From: Agrostemma githago
Taxonomy: Eukaryota > Streptophyta > Magnoliopsida > Caryophyllales > Caryophyllaceae
Length of the DNA stretch: 64,000 bases
Assembly: GCA_958450325.1 (NCBI GenBank)
Contig: OY288256.1
Span: 46,518,953 to 46,582,952, forward strand
Direction: 5' to 3'
Made by a program: the position numbers and the translations under genes. Shown one piece after another: positions 34,002 to 45,583 of the stretch; the first letter of the stretch is position 1; every line of letters starts with the position of its first letter. The notes under the pieces are model-generated. The model did not search any database. It saw only the letters and a program-made list of their open reading frames with translations, and was not told where the DNA came from.

Positions 34002-34743
34002 TATCATCTCATTTGGTTTTGTATGAATGTGATACATGATTGTAGATACTCAAGATTCTGTGGGAGTATGAAACTATATCAAGTTTATACCCTTTCAGTA
34101 AATGGGACTAATGCAGTCTCATTGATGTCCTTAAGGAAAAATTCATTTAGAATACACAGTATTACTTAAATCCATGTACTTCAGAATATTTTTCATGTGT
34201 TTAAGTAATAAGTATAATTAAACTTTGTTTGTACATGTTTGGATATTGTGTTCATTCTATACTTTAATTGACAGCTATTAAAGGGAAACAGTAGGATATT
34301 GAGATTCACTAAGGGCAGCCAAACGTATTGTTTGTCATTTATATTTGGAGCAAAACAATGTTATCATATAGGAGATCGATTCCGATTGAGATCATTCGTT
34401 ATTTCGACTCCTATTTGGTCATGCTTATGTGTCACAAGGCTGCAAATTAAGTTCGGTATTGAAGAACCATTTAAGTTATTTGTGACAAAGTGACGATTAT
34501 TATAGTTTCAAATAACAATACAAGTGATGTGTTGTTATAGAAATGATTCCGAGTGAAAGACGTCTTAGATATGTTTGTACAAACTCCATTTTTGCGGATC
34601 CGCTTATTAAGGAATTACCACCCACGGTCTTATTTGTGACAAAGTGACGGTTAGAATGTTTGATAACACTATTGAGCTCATACGGTTATAATGAATACAA
34701 TTTTCAGTGTCCTACATATAATAGTATATGACCCAAGTGGGAG
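34002..34743 (+). pseudogene. Relic of a copia pol 3' end
   Basis: A short open part near 34570-34645 resembles the end of copia RNase H (FADPLIKELPPTVLF), followed by a stop and then the tract CAAGTGGGAGA at 34733-34743, the usual copia polypurine tract. Upstream sequence is too decayed to assign domains. No intact frame remains. Confidence 0.5.
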
Positions 34744-35182
34744 ATGATAAGAGTTATGAGTCTAATACAATATATGTAGACAACATTATTTGGAGCTATT
34801 GTATTTATTAGTTATCATTAAAGTTGAGCCTAAATACGTGTTCCGTCCTTATACATATAATATGGCCTTATTTACGTCTTAAAAAGTATGGGTCGGATAA
34901 TATAATAGTGTATAGAGACTCATTCGGGCTTTATGTGATACATGATGGGCGTATCTACTAAAGGCGACTAATATAGGTCATCATGGTTTAACCACCCCTT
35001 CCTATATATAGTCAGGGTTATGCTCCCTGACAGCACACTTTAACTTTAATCTCTTATACATCCCATCAGTAGAGAGACTCTAAAGGTGAGTGTGTATGTT
35101 ATAAGACTATAATCGGGTGATTCACATTCCACCTACCTTTTCTAATCCATTTAGGTACGCTTCCGCTATTCGGTATACCAAT
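34744..35182 (+). repeat. Copia-type LTR, probable
   Basis: It begins TGATAAGAGTTATGAG right after the polypurine tract and has a TATATATAG box at about 35002-35010 followed by a transcript-like leader. The right end is placed tentatively at TATACCA (35182), just before the MITE cluster. No partner LTR or duplication was found in the window. Confidence 0.5.
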
Positions 35183-35192
35183 TAATTTAGTA

Positions 35193-35657
35193 CTCCCTCT
35201 GTTCCATTTGGTTGTTTGCATTTGCTTTTTGGGCACTATTCATAGGGGAGTGAAATCGTCAATGTAACTTGTAATATACTCCCTCTGTTTCTTTGATATC
35301 TTTCACATTTCCTTTTTCAACCATTTCTTTGATTTCTTCCACTTTCCTTTTTTCTATCACACTTCTCTCTTACCTAGGTGGCCCACTTACTTACTCCCTC
35401 TCTACTTTTACTTATTTTATTGTTTTTCTTAAGAAATGTGTCACTTTTAAAGTGGAAGAAATCATAGAAACGGAGGGAGTATAAGGTAAAATAAATATAG
35501 TCATGTGGGATCTTGTTTAAATTGTCTAATCGAGTACGTTATAAATATCAATTTTTTATAATTTTTTAAAATTTGTAACTAAAGATATAAACAAAAGAAA
35601 ATTTTCATTGGTAAGTGTGAAAAATTAAACGCATACAATCAAATAAAACGGAAAGAG
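35193..35657. mobile_element. Stowaway-like MITE containing a second MITE
   Basis: Outer ends CTCCCTCTGTTCCATTTGGT and ATCAAATAAAACGGAAAGAG are imperfect inverted repeats, flanked by TA at 35191-35192 and 35658-35659. The inner 201-bp element at 35279 splits it. Confidence 0.75.
35279..35479. mobile_element. Stowaway-type MITE, 201 bp, nested
   Basis: Ends CTCCCTCTGTTTCTTTGAT and ATCATAGAAACGGAGGGAG with TA on both sides (35277-35278, 35480-35481). Same family as 31503-31703 in reverse orientation; both carry the internal CACACTTCTCTCTTACCTAG phrase or its complement. Confidence 0.92.
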
Positions 35658-35659
35658 TA

Positions 35660-36989
35660 TTATATTTCGGTCTTGAGTCGGATTAAATCTAACCTAAGGC
35701 ACTAATTTTAAAACTCACAATAATAATTGTATTGGAAATGGAGAGGTGGAGGGGGAGCATACCATACACCAAGATATTGATGCAATCATAGAGGTGTTTG
35801 GGGGAAAACCAATTACGTGTAATTAATTACTGCTGTATGCCATGCATCAAGCTAAAAGTGAGGTTTGAATACCATCTTTTCATTGGATTCACCCTAATAA
35901 AAATCGATACACCTGATACTTTCACATGAATAGTATTGGAATTGATCGACCCACATCTCCAAGATCAAATTTGTGCATGTAAGATGAGTAACTATTATAC
36001 AATCTTGATTAATGTACGTATAATTAAGTTCATTTAACTTGGTAACTAAATTCTTGTGTCCATTGTTGAAGATTTTACCTTCTTGCTGATAAAATGATGT
36101 TTGGTTGATGGGTTACGTGATAGGAAAAGGGAATCAACATCTTTCATTCTCTTTGTGGTGGTTTGTTTTGACTTTTTTGCATTCTCTTTTCCCATTTTCA
36201 TTCTCTCCCAAGACTCCATAGTTCTCTAATTCGATTCCTTCGCCCCCTAGGTTTTGGATTTTGTTTCTCTCACCCATCTGACCCTAAAACCACCACCACT
36301 CCGACACCACTACTATTGTTACCACCAATACCACCACTCCGACACCACCACCACCAATCTTGTCACTACCGCCACCCCGACACCGTTACCGTCTCGTCAT
36401 TTCTATTCCCTATCATTACTAAATAAACAACAATAAGGAAAATCTAAGGGAATCCCTTTGATTTCCTTTCTTTTACCCTTATTTCTCATGTTTCATTTTC
36501 CCATGTTCTAACCAAACACTATTTACAAGTTTAATTTTTTGACATATAATAAGTAAATTTCGAACATATGTATAAAATATATCTTTCAAAAGGATAATTA
36601 TTAATTATGAGATAGCGTCATCAGATGATTGATACCCAAATTGAGATAACATTTTAACATATACTCCACGATAATTACTTACGTTTTTATTTCTGAGGGA
36701 AAAAAAAAACTTTCATTATATTTATTTCATTTTTTTATTAATTAAGATGACGTCAAATTTCAACGAAAAAACTATACTACACTACCAAAATCGACATTAA
36801 CCAAGAAAATTCACGTCACTTGGACGCTTTATACTATGCGACATATAATTTCTAAGCTCTACTTCAAAATCGGATTATGTGTATAACCACTCCAATAAAC
36901 CCACAAGATAACTTAGGATAATAGTTATGTATACCTACTTATTATAGGATGATGCATACATGATATAAGGCTATAAGCCATAAAAAATA
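35660..36989. other. Intergenic DNA, no gene supported
   Basis: AT-rich except for an ACC-rich microsatellite-like stretch at 36280-36400 (CACCACTCCGACACCACTAC), which gives an open frame of low-complexity protein that I do not believe. GTTTGGTT at 36099 and AACCAAAC at 36510 may bound an old MITE, but no duplication is seen. Confidence 0.45.
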
Positions 36990-37067
36990 CTCCCTTCCCC
37001 GTTAAGATCTTCCCACTATTATTTTAATCCTCATATTTAAATATGGAGATTATTGTGAGGGAGGGAG
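36990..37067. mobile_element. Short Stowaway-like MITE, 78 bp
   Basis: CTCCCTTCCCCGTTAAGATC at the left and AGGGAGGGAG at the right, with TA at 36988-36989 and 37068-37069. Probably internally deleted. Confidence 0.6.
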
Positions 37068-37224
37068 TATTACGAGTAGCATGCAATAATGTATAGTTGT
37101 TCTGTCTTACGATTGATACTTCACATGATTAGAATAATAAATTGTTACCGAATATGAGTACTCCGTAACATATAACTTGGATGCATGATATGATGTATGG
37201 AGTATATGACATAAGTAGTTATTA

Positions 37225-37726
37225 CTCTTTCCATTCATATCCAAAGGGTACGTTTCGATTTTATACAAGGATTAAGAAAGTAATAAAGTAATATTAAAAG
37301 TACAATAATTAGGAACAAATTAGTATTTAATTATCCAAAATGTCCTTTGACAATGCATATAGTGTAAATAAGTTAGGGCAATAGCAATGGTTAAAGTTTC
37401 ATAATGAACTTCATCATTGACACATCAACCAACCTTATTAGTTATGAAACTTCTTAAATCTCCTCAATGGTAAAAGTTCCTTATTTTCTACGTGGTCCCC
37501 TCTTTTTCTCTCTTTTCCTTACATGAAACCGGTTTCTTACTGTAGAAATCGGTTTCATATAAGGAGCTCCTTAAATGGTAGATCAATGGTTAAGGAGTTC
37601 CATATACATATGAAACTCCTTATAATCTCCCCATTGCTATTGCCCTTAGTAGAATAAGGGTAGTTTGGTTAAAAAAATGTTCTAAAAAAGAAATGGATCT
37701 TTATTGTTTGATATGAACGGAGAGAG
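37225..37726. mobile_element. Stowaway-like MITE containing a Tourist MITE
   Basis: Outer ends CTCTTTCCATTCATATCCAA and TTTGATATGAACGGAGAGAG are imperfect inverted repeats with flanking TA at 37223-37224 and 37727-37728. The 270-bp element at 37376 interrupts it. Confidence 0.8.
37376..37645. mobile_element. Tourist-type (PIF/Harbinger) MITE, 270 bp
   Basis: Inverted ends GGGCAATAGCAATGG and CCATTGCTATTGCCC with 3-bp TTA duplications at 37373-37375 and 37646-37648, diagnostic of PIF/Harbinger derivatives. No coding capacity. Confidence 0.92.
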
Positions 37727-37728
37727 TA

Positions 37729-38855
37729 CATTTTACTTTTTTTTTAGACTTTTATGCTTTCGTCTTATCTTTATTGTTTGATACGTCGCAAATTTATAAC
37801 GGATACAACCATAAAAAGAATTGTACTGTCTTCCGTATGATCTTCATGCCAAGAAAATTATTAGGTAAAGAAAAATCCTACATTATCATACTCGGTGGTT
37901 TATTACTCTGATTAGACATTGTGTCATCACTTTCTTCCCTATTTATAAATCATAATAAGCTCTTAAGTTAATTGTGTTTCTGATTAAATGTATACACTAA
38001 TAGTCATAAAAAAAAAAAAAAAAAAAAAAACTTGTCTTAAACTAGAAACAGTATAATAAATCTTGGGGAATATCTTTCGTTAACTGGTTTCCAAGCTTCG
38101 GCACATTTTTTCTCTACAATCTTGATAACTCGATCACGTACGAATATCGCAGTTGATATTTATAATCGCGGTTAATAAACCGATCTTAACATATATATAA
38201 TCAATTTAATTTAATTTATGTATAACAAATAGATTAAGGTATCATCCCGAAACATTGTCTCATTTTTCATCATCAAAAATATAGGTGACCTTAACTCATA
38301 ATCATTGTGATACCTTGTGAAAGACCAACAATTATCACCAACCAACCAAAATTAGATGAAAAACAAATCCACCATAACTTTTAAGTAGATGTGGACAAAG
38401 CAACCCCTAACAAATAAAGATGAAAAAACAACATCAATTTTAGATTAAAAACTTTTTACAAAATGGACATTATTTATAATTACAAATGAAGAACTTTCCT
38501 TAGATAAAGTTCATCTTGAAAAGTTCAAAATAAAGAAACTATCCCCATACGAAAATATGCAAACTACCCATCTTTTGTACATTGATCTTACATAAACATA
38601 ATGACCAAGGTATGTAATATACAAAAGTATTTCATTTGTCTTCGTCATTTATTTATTTTGGATTAAATTATTTTTTATAAATAATATGAATGGATAAATA
38701 AATGACTGAGACAACTGATATAAAAAAACGTATCTAAAATCAAAATCTAGGAAGGAAGAAAAAGAGTTTACATGTTGTTCAACAAAGAAAAATAGCCAAG
38801 GAAATCAAACCCACCTTATGAAATTAATCCTTCATTAATAAAAACTTACATCCTA
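37729..38855. other. Intergenic DNA and 3' flank of the host gene
   Basis: AT-rich, no gene seen. A run of A at about 38009-38030 is the only simple repeat of note. The last 50-150 bases before 38856 should contain the 3' untranslated region of the minus-strand gene; an AATGAA on the minus strand near 38830 is a weak polyadenylation candidate. Confidence 0.45.
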
Positions 38856-39548
38856 TTAAGAAGGCCAAACACTTCCCCAAACAAAAGTCATCATTTTCCT
38901 AACAATCCCCTGTTTTTCCCCTGCTTCATCACCAGGTTGACCTAATAATTCACCACCATCTTCTTCACCTGATCTGACCCGACTCGACTCAGGGCTAACG
39001 TGGACCGACCCTTCATACTTATCATTATAATTAACACCATTTATTATATCATTAGGTATGACATTTTTCCTCTTCTTCTTCTTCTTCTTCTTATTATTAT
39101 TATTATCATCTTTCTTGTTGAACCCTTGTATCGTCTTCTTATTCTTCCTTTGAGCTACCAAATCCGCCTCTTCTAGGACATCGATGATTTCATGAATCAG
39201 CTGACGATTAGGAGAAGAATCCCAACGTGCCCAATAAGTTGTATAACAGCTGAAACAGTAACACGTAAAACACGTTACGTGACTACTATTAGTATTAGTA
39301 TTAGTATTAGTGTTAGTGGCGTAATATTTGTGATGTTTTTTGGGTGATGAGATGGATTTAGTAGGGTTAAAGTCAAAGGGGGTGGTGGGGGAGAGTAGAT
39401 AAGCAAGGACTTCTTTGTCGGCAGTGGAGAGGGCGGCAACGAGGGTCAGGATGGCAGCCGGGAGGGTGGAGAGAGGGTGGAATTGGGTGGGAGTTGGTGG
39501 TGGTGAAGGAGAAGGGTGGACGGTTCCTTTGCGATACAGTTTCTTCAT
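38856..39548 (-). CDS. Conserved plant protein of unknown function, single exon
   Basis: A 230-codon intact frame begins at ATG 39548 in good plant context (AACAATGAAG) and ends TAA at 38856. The N-terminus MKKLYRKGTVHPSP is followed by a hydrophobic segment (LPAAILTLVAALSTADKEVL), then a Cys-rich motif CFTCYCFSCYTTYWARWD and SPNRQLIHEIIDVLEEADL. The C-terminal half is Lys-rich (nuclear-signal-like KKKKKKKRK) and ends VWGSVWPS. The pairing of the Cys-rich motif with SSPNRQLIHEII is one I associate with an uncharacterised plant-specific family; no function is known to me. A TTAGTA microsatellite encodes an Asn-Thr repeat (about 39284-39318) and a TTC-rich run encodes polylysine, so length should vary between relatives. 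It is the only frame in the window that looks like an intact host gene. No introns are visible. Confidence 0.82.
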   Translation of the reverse strand: MKKLYRKGTVHPSPSPPPTPTQFHPLSTLPAAILTLVAALSTADKEVLAYLLSPTTPFDFNPTKSISSPKKHHKYYATNTNTNTNTNSSHVTCFTCYCFSCYTTYWARWDSSPNRQLIHEIIDVLEEADLVAQRKNKKTIQGFNKKDDNNNNKKKKKKKRKNVIPNDIINGVNYNDKYEGSVHVSPESSRVRSGEEDGGELLGQPGDEAGEKQGIVRKMMTFVWGSVWPS

Positions 39549-40137
39549 TGTTTGTTTGTTTGTTTGAGAAATGTGGTAGTTGGTTAGTTGTAATGTTGTA
39601 GTATGATGTAGCTAGCCAGGTTTGTATAATAAGGGAGTTTTTTTTAGTTGGGATTGATGACTAGATGAGATGAGTAATAAAAGATTCAAGGGAAGGAGTC
39701 TTATTATACTTTTATGATTTTATCCATAAATTCTGGTATATTATAAAATAGATCTCTTAATTAATATCTTATCATGAACAAACTTATATAATTATGTAGT
39801 TTATAATAAGTATTTTTTTAATTTATTGGATCGTTATTTATATGTTTATTTGTATCATAATACTTGTCGTAAAACACTCTTTTATGAGACTAAAATACTT
39901 TTATTGACCATCTTGGAGTACCAATTAGTTATTTTTTTGAAAATAAAAAAGGCCAAGTCATGAAGAATAATTTGACAAAATGAGTTTTAACTTCAACATC
40001 ATAGATTTAAAGATATAAAATTAAGGATAATTTTTTACGAAGTCTTATAGCACATGATTTTCAAACGTAAAATAATATTAAACCACCAGTTATATGTACA
40101 ATTACCTCAAAATTGTTGAACTTTTGTGTATACTTAC
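39549..40137. other. Promoter side of the host gene
   Basis: The 5' leader has a GTTT microsatellite (plus strand 39550-39568). A weak TATA-like TTATTATACAAA on the minus strand lies about 90 bp above the ATG (near 39630). Beyond that AT-rich DNA without other signals; ATACTTAC at 40130-40137 is a hAT target duplication. Confidence 0.4.
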
Positions 40138-41273
40138 TAGGGGTGAGCAAAAATATACGATATGGTTTTATTATACGTATACGATACGGTATACGCTTCC
40201 AATTATACGAATTTCCGGATATCCGATACGAATAACCGGATATACGATACGGTTTTCCTTAAAACCGTATCGGATACGTATCGGGAAAAATAGAAACCGG
40301 ATATCCGGTTTCCGATCCGGTTTTTTAAAAACAATAAAAAAATATGAAAAATATAATCCTAATATGAATTATACAATAAAGAATTCAAAACTCACCCATT
40401 GTTTTCAAGGGTTATTTCATGACAATAATACCAACTATAAGGGGACTTCTTAGAATAATCTCAACTATACGTAATCTCGTTTTAATATGAACTATGCCTT
40501 CATTAATCTCATTTTGTTATGGACAAAATTATGACCTGCTATAGCCGGTAATAGTGACCGGTTGTGACTTTCTAGGGTCATTGAGTGTTCCGTCGTCATT
40601 CATGAAAGTCAAAACAACAAGAAAATTAAAGCATTTTTTTTCATGGCTTCTACAATATTAATCAGAAAAAAAAAATGCAAGATGAATTTTGGGAAGATTC
40701 AAATTTTTTTTAACCAACAGCCGAAACTAAAGAGGAAGGTTCGACCGGTTTTCCAGGTAACCGGTCACCTATATCAATGAGAGATTAATGAAGGCATAGT
40801 TCATATTAAAACGAGATTACGTTTAGTTGGGATTAATCTAAGAAGCTGCCGTATAGTTGGTATTATTGTCATGAAATAACCCTATTTTCAAAGGTAAAAA
40901 ACAAAACTATTAGTAAATTTATGATATTATGTATTGAAACGTAATATTTTGTTAGAATAATTGTACCGCAAGACATATATACCATTTTTTTGAGATTTTT
41001 TTTATGTATTTTATTATATCAATTTATATAAAACGTAACGTTGCTTAAAAATCAATTAATTAATTAATTACTTTAATTAAAAATGAAAAAATTATTTAAA
41101 AAAAAAATAGAAAAATAGAAAAAAAATATAAAACCGGATACCGGATATCCGAAAAAACCGGATATCCGGAAAAAACCGGATCGGATACGGATCGGAATTT
41201 TTTTGATTTTTAAAACCGGATATCCGATACGGTTTACAAAACCGGATCGGATATCCGGTTTTGCTCACCCCTA
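40138..41273. mobile_element. hAT-type MITE, copy 2, holding a nested MITE
   Basis: Same family as 5106-5764: ends TAGGGGTGAGCAAAA and TTTTGCTCACCCCTA, perfect 8-bp duplication ATACTTAC at 40130-40137 and 41274-41281. Its length without the inserted 474-bp element and duplication is about 653 bp. Comparison with copy 1 shows the empty site of the nested insertion. Confidence 0.93.
40409..40882. mobile_element. Mutator-type MITE, copy B, nested in the hAT MITE
   Basis: GGGTTATTTCATGACAATA and its complement bound the element. The 9-bp flanks TGTTTTCAA (40400-40408) and TATTTTCAA (40883-40891) match at eight positions. Related to 23877-24508 and shares the GACCGGTT/AACCGGTC-like inner repeats. 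No transposase. Confidence 0.9.
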
Positions 41274-42119
41274 ATACTTACTGAGCTTATACAAGTTACT
41301 GAGATGAGTTGTAAGTTTTTGAGTTTAAATATTTATTTGATTTAACTCGACAACTTTTCATTAAAGCTTAGAAAGTTTACAACAAAAGTCGAAAACTTTG
41401 TGATAACCCTCAAAATCATAAAATTAGTACATGAAAGTATAACTGGTTGTATAATCTACTAATTATTTTCATACAGTATTACTCCGTAGTTATGTAAAAT
41501 TACTTACTACGGCAAAGTATGTATGAAAGTATTTACATTAAAATGTTAGAAGTTTTGTACATATTTGTGAAATAATAATACTTCTAATAAGTTGTGTTTA
41601 GCAAACTACCATAATTAAGTCATCAATTGGTCATAATAAGTAGCACAAATACTTGTTATAATATGCCAAGATTGTAGAGAAAATGTCACATCCTTATTCT
41701 TCACATTGTAGGGGTTGGTTGGACTCTTGAAGAAATGAGCAAGTTGTCAAATTATAATAATGGTGGAACGTACTTGTCCATTTCTATGGCTACTTACAAA
41801 CCAAACCAATAGGACAAATTAAGAATAAATTGTCATGAAGAGGACTTATTATGTTATATACCCTACTGAACAATAATGTTCAACACCCTTAACTCTACCC
41901 TTTAGTTTTTGAACCAAAAAAAAAAAACCTTACCCTTTAATTTCACAATCAATTCATTTTTGTTTATTTCTAGATGTCAAATTGTATATCAATCATTGTG
42001 ATTAGAAACTAAATTTACATGAAAGACGAAACACTCTTTTTTAAGTTATTTTACATGTAAAATTAAATTATACTCGTTCCATCTCTCATTCATTTGTTTA
42101 CCCTTTATATTCATTTGTT
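41274..42119. other. AT-rich intergenic DNA
   Basis: No gene seen. At 42072-42135 is a Stowaway-like end (CTCGTTCCATCTCTCATTC) that abuts the truncated Athila reverse transcriptase and may mark the deletion point. Confidence 0.45.
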
Positions 42120-42650
42120 TATCCTTTAAGTGACATTATTTCTCTCAATTCAAAACAAGTCTATACTCTTCACATCGAGCTAACACTTGATCAAGATGAT
42201 TAAGGTAGGCAAGAATAAAAAGATGTACCATGGACACTAAAGTCATCCATAAAAACTTCCATGGACTTTTCAATAAAATCGGAGAAAGTTGTCATCATAC
42301 ATCTTTGAAACGTTCCCGGAGCATTACACAATCCAAATGGCATCATTCGGTAAGCATAGTTGTCATAGGGACATGTGAAAGTAGTCTTCTCTTGGTCATC
42401 GGGGTGAATGAGAATTTGAATAAATCCCGAATGACCATCGAGGAAACAAAAATACGAATGATGCGCTAATCGTTCAAGCATTTGATCAATAAAGGGAAGG
42501 GGAAATGGTCTTTTATGGTGGCCGTGTTCAATTTCCGAAAGTCTATACACATGCGCCAACTGTTATAGTCCTAGTAGAAATTAACTCTCCCTTTTCTCCT
42601 TTTACAACCGTCATTCCTCCTTTTTTCGGCAAAACTTGTACGGGGCAAAC
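42120..42650 (-). pseudogene. Athila RT, palm part, left of the solo LTR
   Basis: After VLPKKGGMTVV (about 42610) and an early frameshift, the frame holds FPLPFIDQMLERLA, TTFTCPYDNYAYRMMPFGLC and the catalytic FMDDF (about 42245). It decays by frameshift and a stop after VLARCEEYRLVLN and ends at a deletion or MITE junction near 42130. It joins the segment right of 44291. Confidence 0.85.
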
Positions 42651-44291
42651 TGATAAGTGTGGTTTGTAGTGCCTATTTTGTGTGTTTTGGTCTCGTTTTC
42701 CTTGTGGAATCGCTCCTTGGGAGCGGTTTATGGGTTACTTATGCTTCCTTTAGTTCGTTTTAGGTTCCCGGGACCATTCATGAAGAGTTGGAGCGATTCC
42801 GACTCGATACATACACTTTTTGGAGCCAACGAAGCGAAGGAACGATCACTCGATGCCTTGGATTCGATCCCGAGACCTTGGGACCCATTCCCGAGCACCT
42901 TAGGCTCGATCCCGAGTCCCGAGAATCGATGGGAAGCCCATGAGAAGCCAGGAGGGACCAAAAAGATCATATTGGAGGCCTACAAGACTCATCCCCGACG
43001 GGAATGGCCTCATCCCGTCCGGGATGAAGTGTACGAACAAGAGGGCTGTTGCCTTGGCTCTTCCCGACCGGGATGGTGGCTTCCCGGCCGGGACCACCTC
43101 TTCCCGACCGGGACCACCACCTTCCCGGCTGGGAAGGCCTAGCTGTAACCCGCCTCACTTCCTTTCTTCTCCTTACTCATTGTAATCCTATATATACCAT
43201 TCCTCTTGTATTCTTATGATATGTTAGACATTACCCATTAAACCCTAGACTATTTTAGGTTAGATTAGCTTAGATTAGAGTAGTTTAGTCGGTAATTAGT
43301 CGGTAATCTTAGTTTAGTACTTGTATTAAGGGAATTCTTCAAGATCCATCCAAGATTGACAACCTTGGTTGATTGTTTTGGGTTTTTCTCATTAATGCAA
43401 GTTTCAATCTTCCTTTTCATCTTGTTAGTAGGTATAATCTTCTTTTCCCTTCTCTTAATCTTATTTATTCATTCAAGTTTTAATCTTTGTTCATTGTTAT
43501 GTTTATTGTTCATTGTTTTCACTAGTTTCTTTATGTATGTTTTGTTGTTTGAGTTAGTTTATCTTGTTCTTTTTAGTTTTTCCTTTAGATATGTTTGAAT
43601 AGACTCTTTCTAGGGTTAGTAGGGTGATTTGGGTGTTTAATGGGTGATTAAGGGTTTGTTGGAGATGTTGGTGGAAGTTTTGGGTTTCCTCTTGGTTGAT
43701 GCATGAAACATGTTTGATGAAATGCTTGAATGACATGTAGATGCATATGCTTGTTTTTCTTGTCTTTTCTCTTGTGGGTGATAGTTTGCTCGTAGATTTG
43801 GTTCCCTCACTACGTAGCGAGAGCCCGGTGAGGACGACCCCTAGGTCGGTCTACGTAGCGAGAGCCCGGATGTGACCTAGGCTACGATAGCACGCTAGTA
43901 ACCTCGTTTGTCTTATGTGTCGCTAAGGTGGGTTCTATCAAGAACCTCTAGGTCGGTCTACGTAGCGAGAGCCCGGACTACACCTAGATTACCCGACTAC
44001 CCCTTCAAGTTAGCTCTCCCTCGACCAATCCTTAACCCCTTGAACCCGACCTAATCCTAGCCCGTTTCCTTATTAGTTTTCTCCGTCACCTTAGTTTTAG
44101 TCTTAGTCTTCTTTCCTCCTTATCATTCTAGTTTAGCTTAGCTCGTTGACTTAGTCTCGTGTTTGGGTAGACCTAGTCTAGACGCCTCTTACCGTCCCCG
44201 TGGATTCGACCCGACTTACCCTATCTACCCAGTTAGGAATAGCCGGTTAATTATTGATCGGTGGGGATTGACGGCAAATCCCTTACCATCA
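42651..44291 (+). mobile_element. Solo LTR, 1.64 kb, Ty3-type
   Basis: Ends TGATAAGTGTGG and CTTACCATCA, with perfect 5-bp duplications CAAAC at 42646-42650 and 44292-44296. A TATATAC box at 43189 and a leader-like region give plus orientation. GC-rich palindromic TTCCCGGCCGGGA-like units lie at 43060-43140, and CTACGTAGCGAGAGCCCGG occurs three times between 43811 and 43974. No gag or pol is inside. Removal restores the Athila reverse transcriptase frame around GSK. Confidence 0.87.
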
Positions 44292-44443
44292 CAAACCAAT
44301 TTACTTCCGGTTATAGGATATATAATGTTAGCCTCATACAACTTGAGGACTTCCTTCATGACAACCTCTTTCATGGTGGGGTTCAACCGACGTTGACTCT
44401 CAACCAAAGGGTAGTGGTCATCATCAAGGATGATCCTATGCAT
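44292..44443 (-). pseudogene. Athila RT, N-terminal part right of the solo LTR
   Basis: MHRIILDDDHYPLVESQRRL and NPTMKEVVMKEVLKL are the conserved start of the Ty3 reverse transcriptase; the match stops at ITGSKLV where the LTR enters. The equivalent region of the other Athila is at 58839. Confidence 0.85.
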
Positions 44444-44507
44444 GCAAACATTTGGGCTTATGCCTTGGAGGTCATCAATGCTATACCCGATGACCTTTTT
44501 TGTTTTC

Positions 44508-45455
44508 TCAAAACAACCAAATGTTTTTCCAATTGAGGACTATCAAGTGTGGTATTGACGATAACGGGATATAACTAGTTCCTTCAAGGAAGGCATGTTT
44601 GAGGGAAGAGGGGAGTGGATTAAGTTCAAGATTAAGAGTAGAGGGTACCATACTTTTACCCACCGGTAGTGGTTCTACCTCTTCTTCATGCATGATCTCT
44701 TCTTCAAGAGGTGGGGAATCAAGTGGCTCCTCTTCTTTCTTATCATCATCTATCAAGCTATACTCAACCAAACTATCAATACCTTCAATGGAATACATTT
44801 TTTCAATCATTGGTTGTTTAAGAGCTTGAGAAAGGGAAAACTCTACCGACTCGTTCCCTATGTTAAATGACAACGTTCCATTCTTGACATCAACTATAGT
44901 ACCACCGGTAGCCATGAATGGTCGGCCTAAGATAATGGGGGTAATAGTGTCTCCGGGCATGTCCATGACAACAAAGTCGGAGGGGATGAAAAACTTACCA
45001 ACTTGCACGGGTACATCCTCAAGTATCCCAAGTGGGTACTTGACGAACCTATCCACAAGTTGAATCGACATGCTAGTGGGTCTCATCTCCCCCACACTAA
45101 GTCTCTTGACAATAGAATAGGGTAACAAACTAGCACTAGCTCCTAGATCACACAAAGCTCGGTTAACAGCGACATTTCCAACTCGAGAAGGGATGGAGAA
45201 GCTATCGGGGTCATCCAGTTTCTTTGACATTTGATTCATAAGAATGACACTACATTGTTCCAAAAGAGGGACACATTCTTTGTCTTCTATGGTTCTCTTT
45301 TTAGTCAAGACTTCTTTCAAAAACATAGAATAAAGGGGCATTGGAGAAATTACCTCGGTGAAGGGTAAAGCTACTTCCAATTTCTTCAACATATCCACGA
45401 AATGGCTAAATTGGGCATTCTCCTTGTGTGGCTTAGCTCGTTCGGGAAAAGACAA
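44508..45455 (-). pseudogene. Athila protease region
   Basis: The frame contains the retropepsin active site in the form LCDLGASASLLP (about 45155-45120) and the second conserved strand IILGRPFMAT. A Glu-rich linker (EEEPLDSPPLEEEIMHEEEV) follows toward the reverse transcriptase. The 315-codon frame itself is uninterrupted, but it is separated by stops or frameshifts from gag and from the RT start. It would cut the gag-pol precursor in virus-like particles. Confidence 0.82.
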
Positions 45456-45583
45456 TGGTGGGACAAAAGCGGGAAGCGGTGGAACATAGACTCTTCTTCT
45501 TCTTCGTCTAAACGCTCCGCCTCTTTTCTTTTAACTTCTTCCGCTTCCATTTGCTCCTTTTTCTTTCTTCTAAGTTATCTTTC

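Noticed and set aside
36254..36436. 60-codon Thr/His/Pro-rich frame
   Set aside because: It is the translation of an ACC-rich microsatellite stretch and has no gene-like features.
36098..36518. Possible MITE bounded by TGTTTGGTT and AACCAAACA
   Set aside because: The inverted match is only about nine bases and the flanks show no duplication, so it is not called.
42657..43142. 161-codon plus-strand frame in the right-hand solo LTR
   Set aside because: It begins six bases inside the LTR, crosses palindromic GC-rich repeats and resembles no protein; it is LTR sequence.
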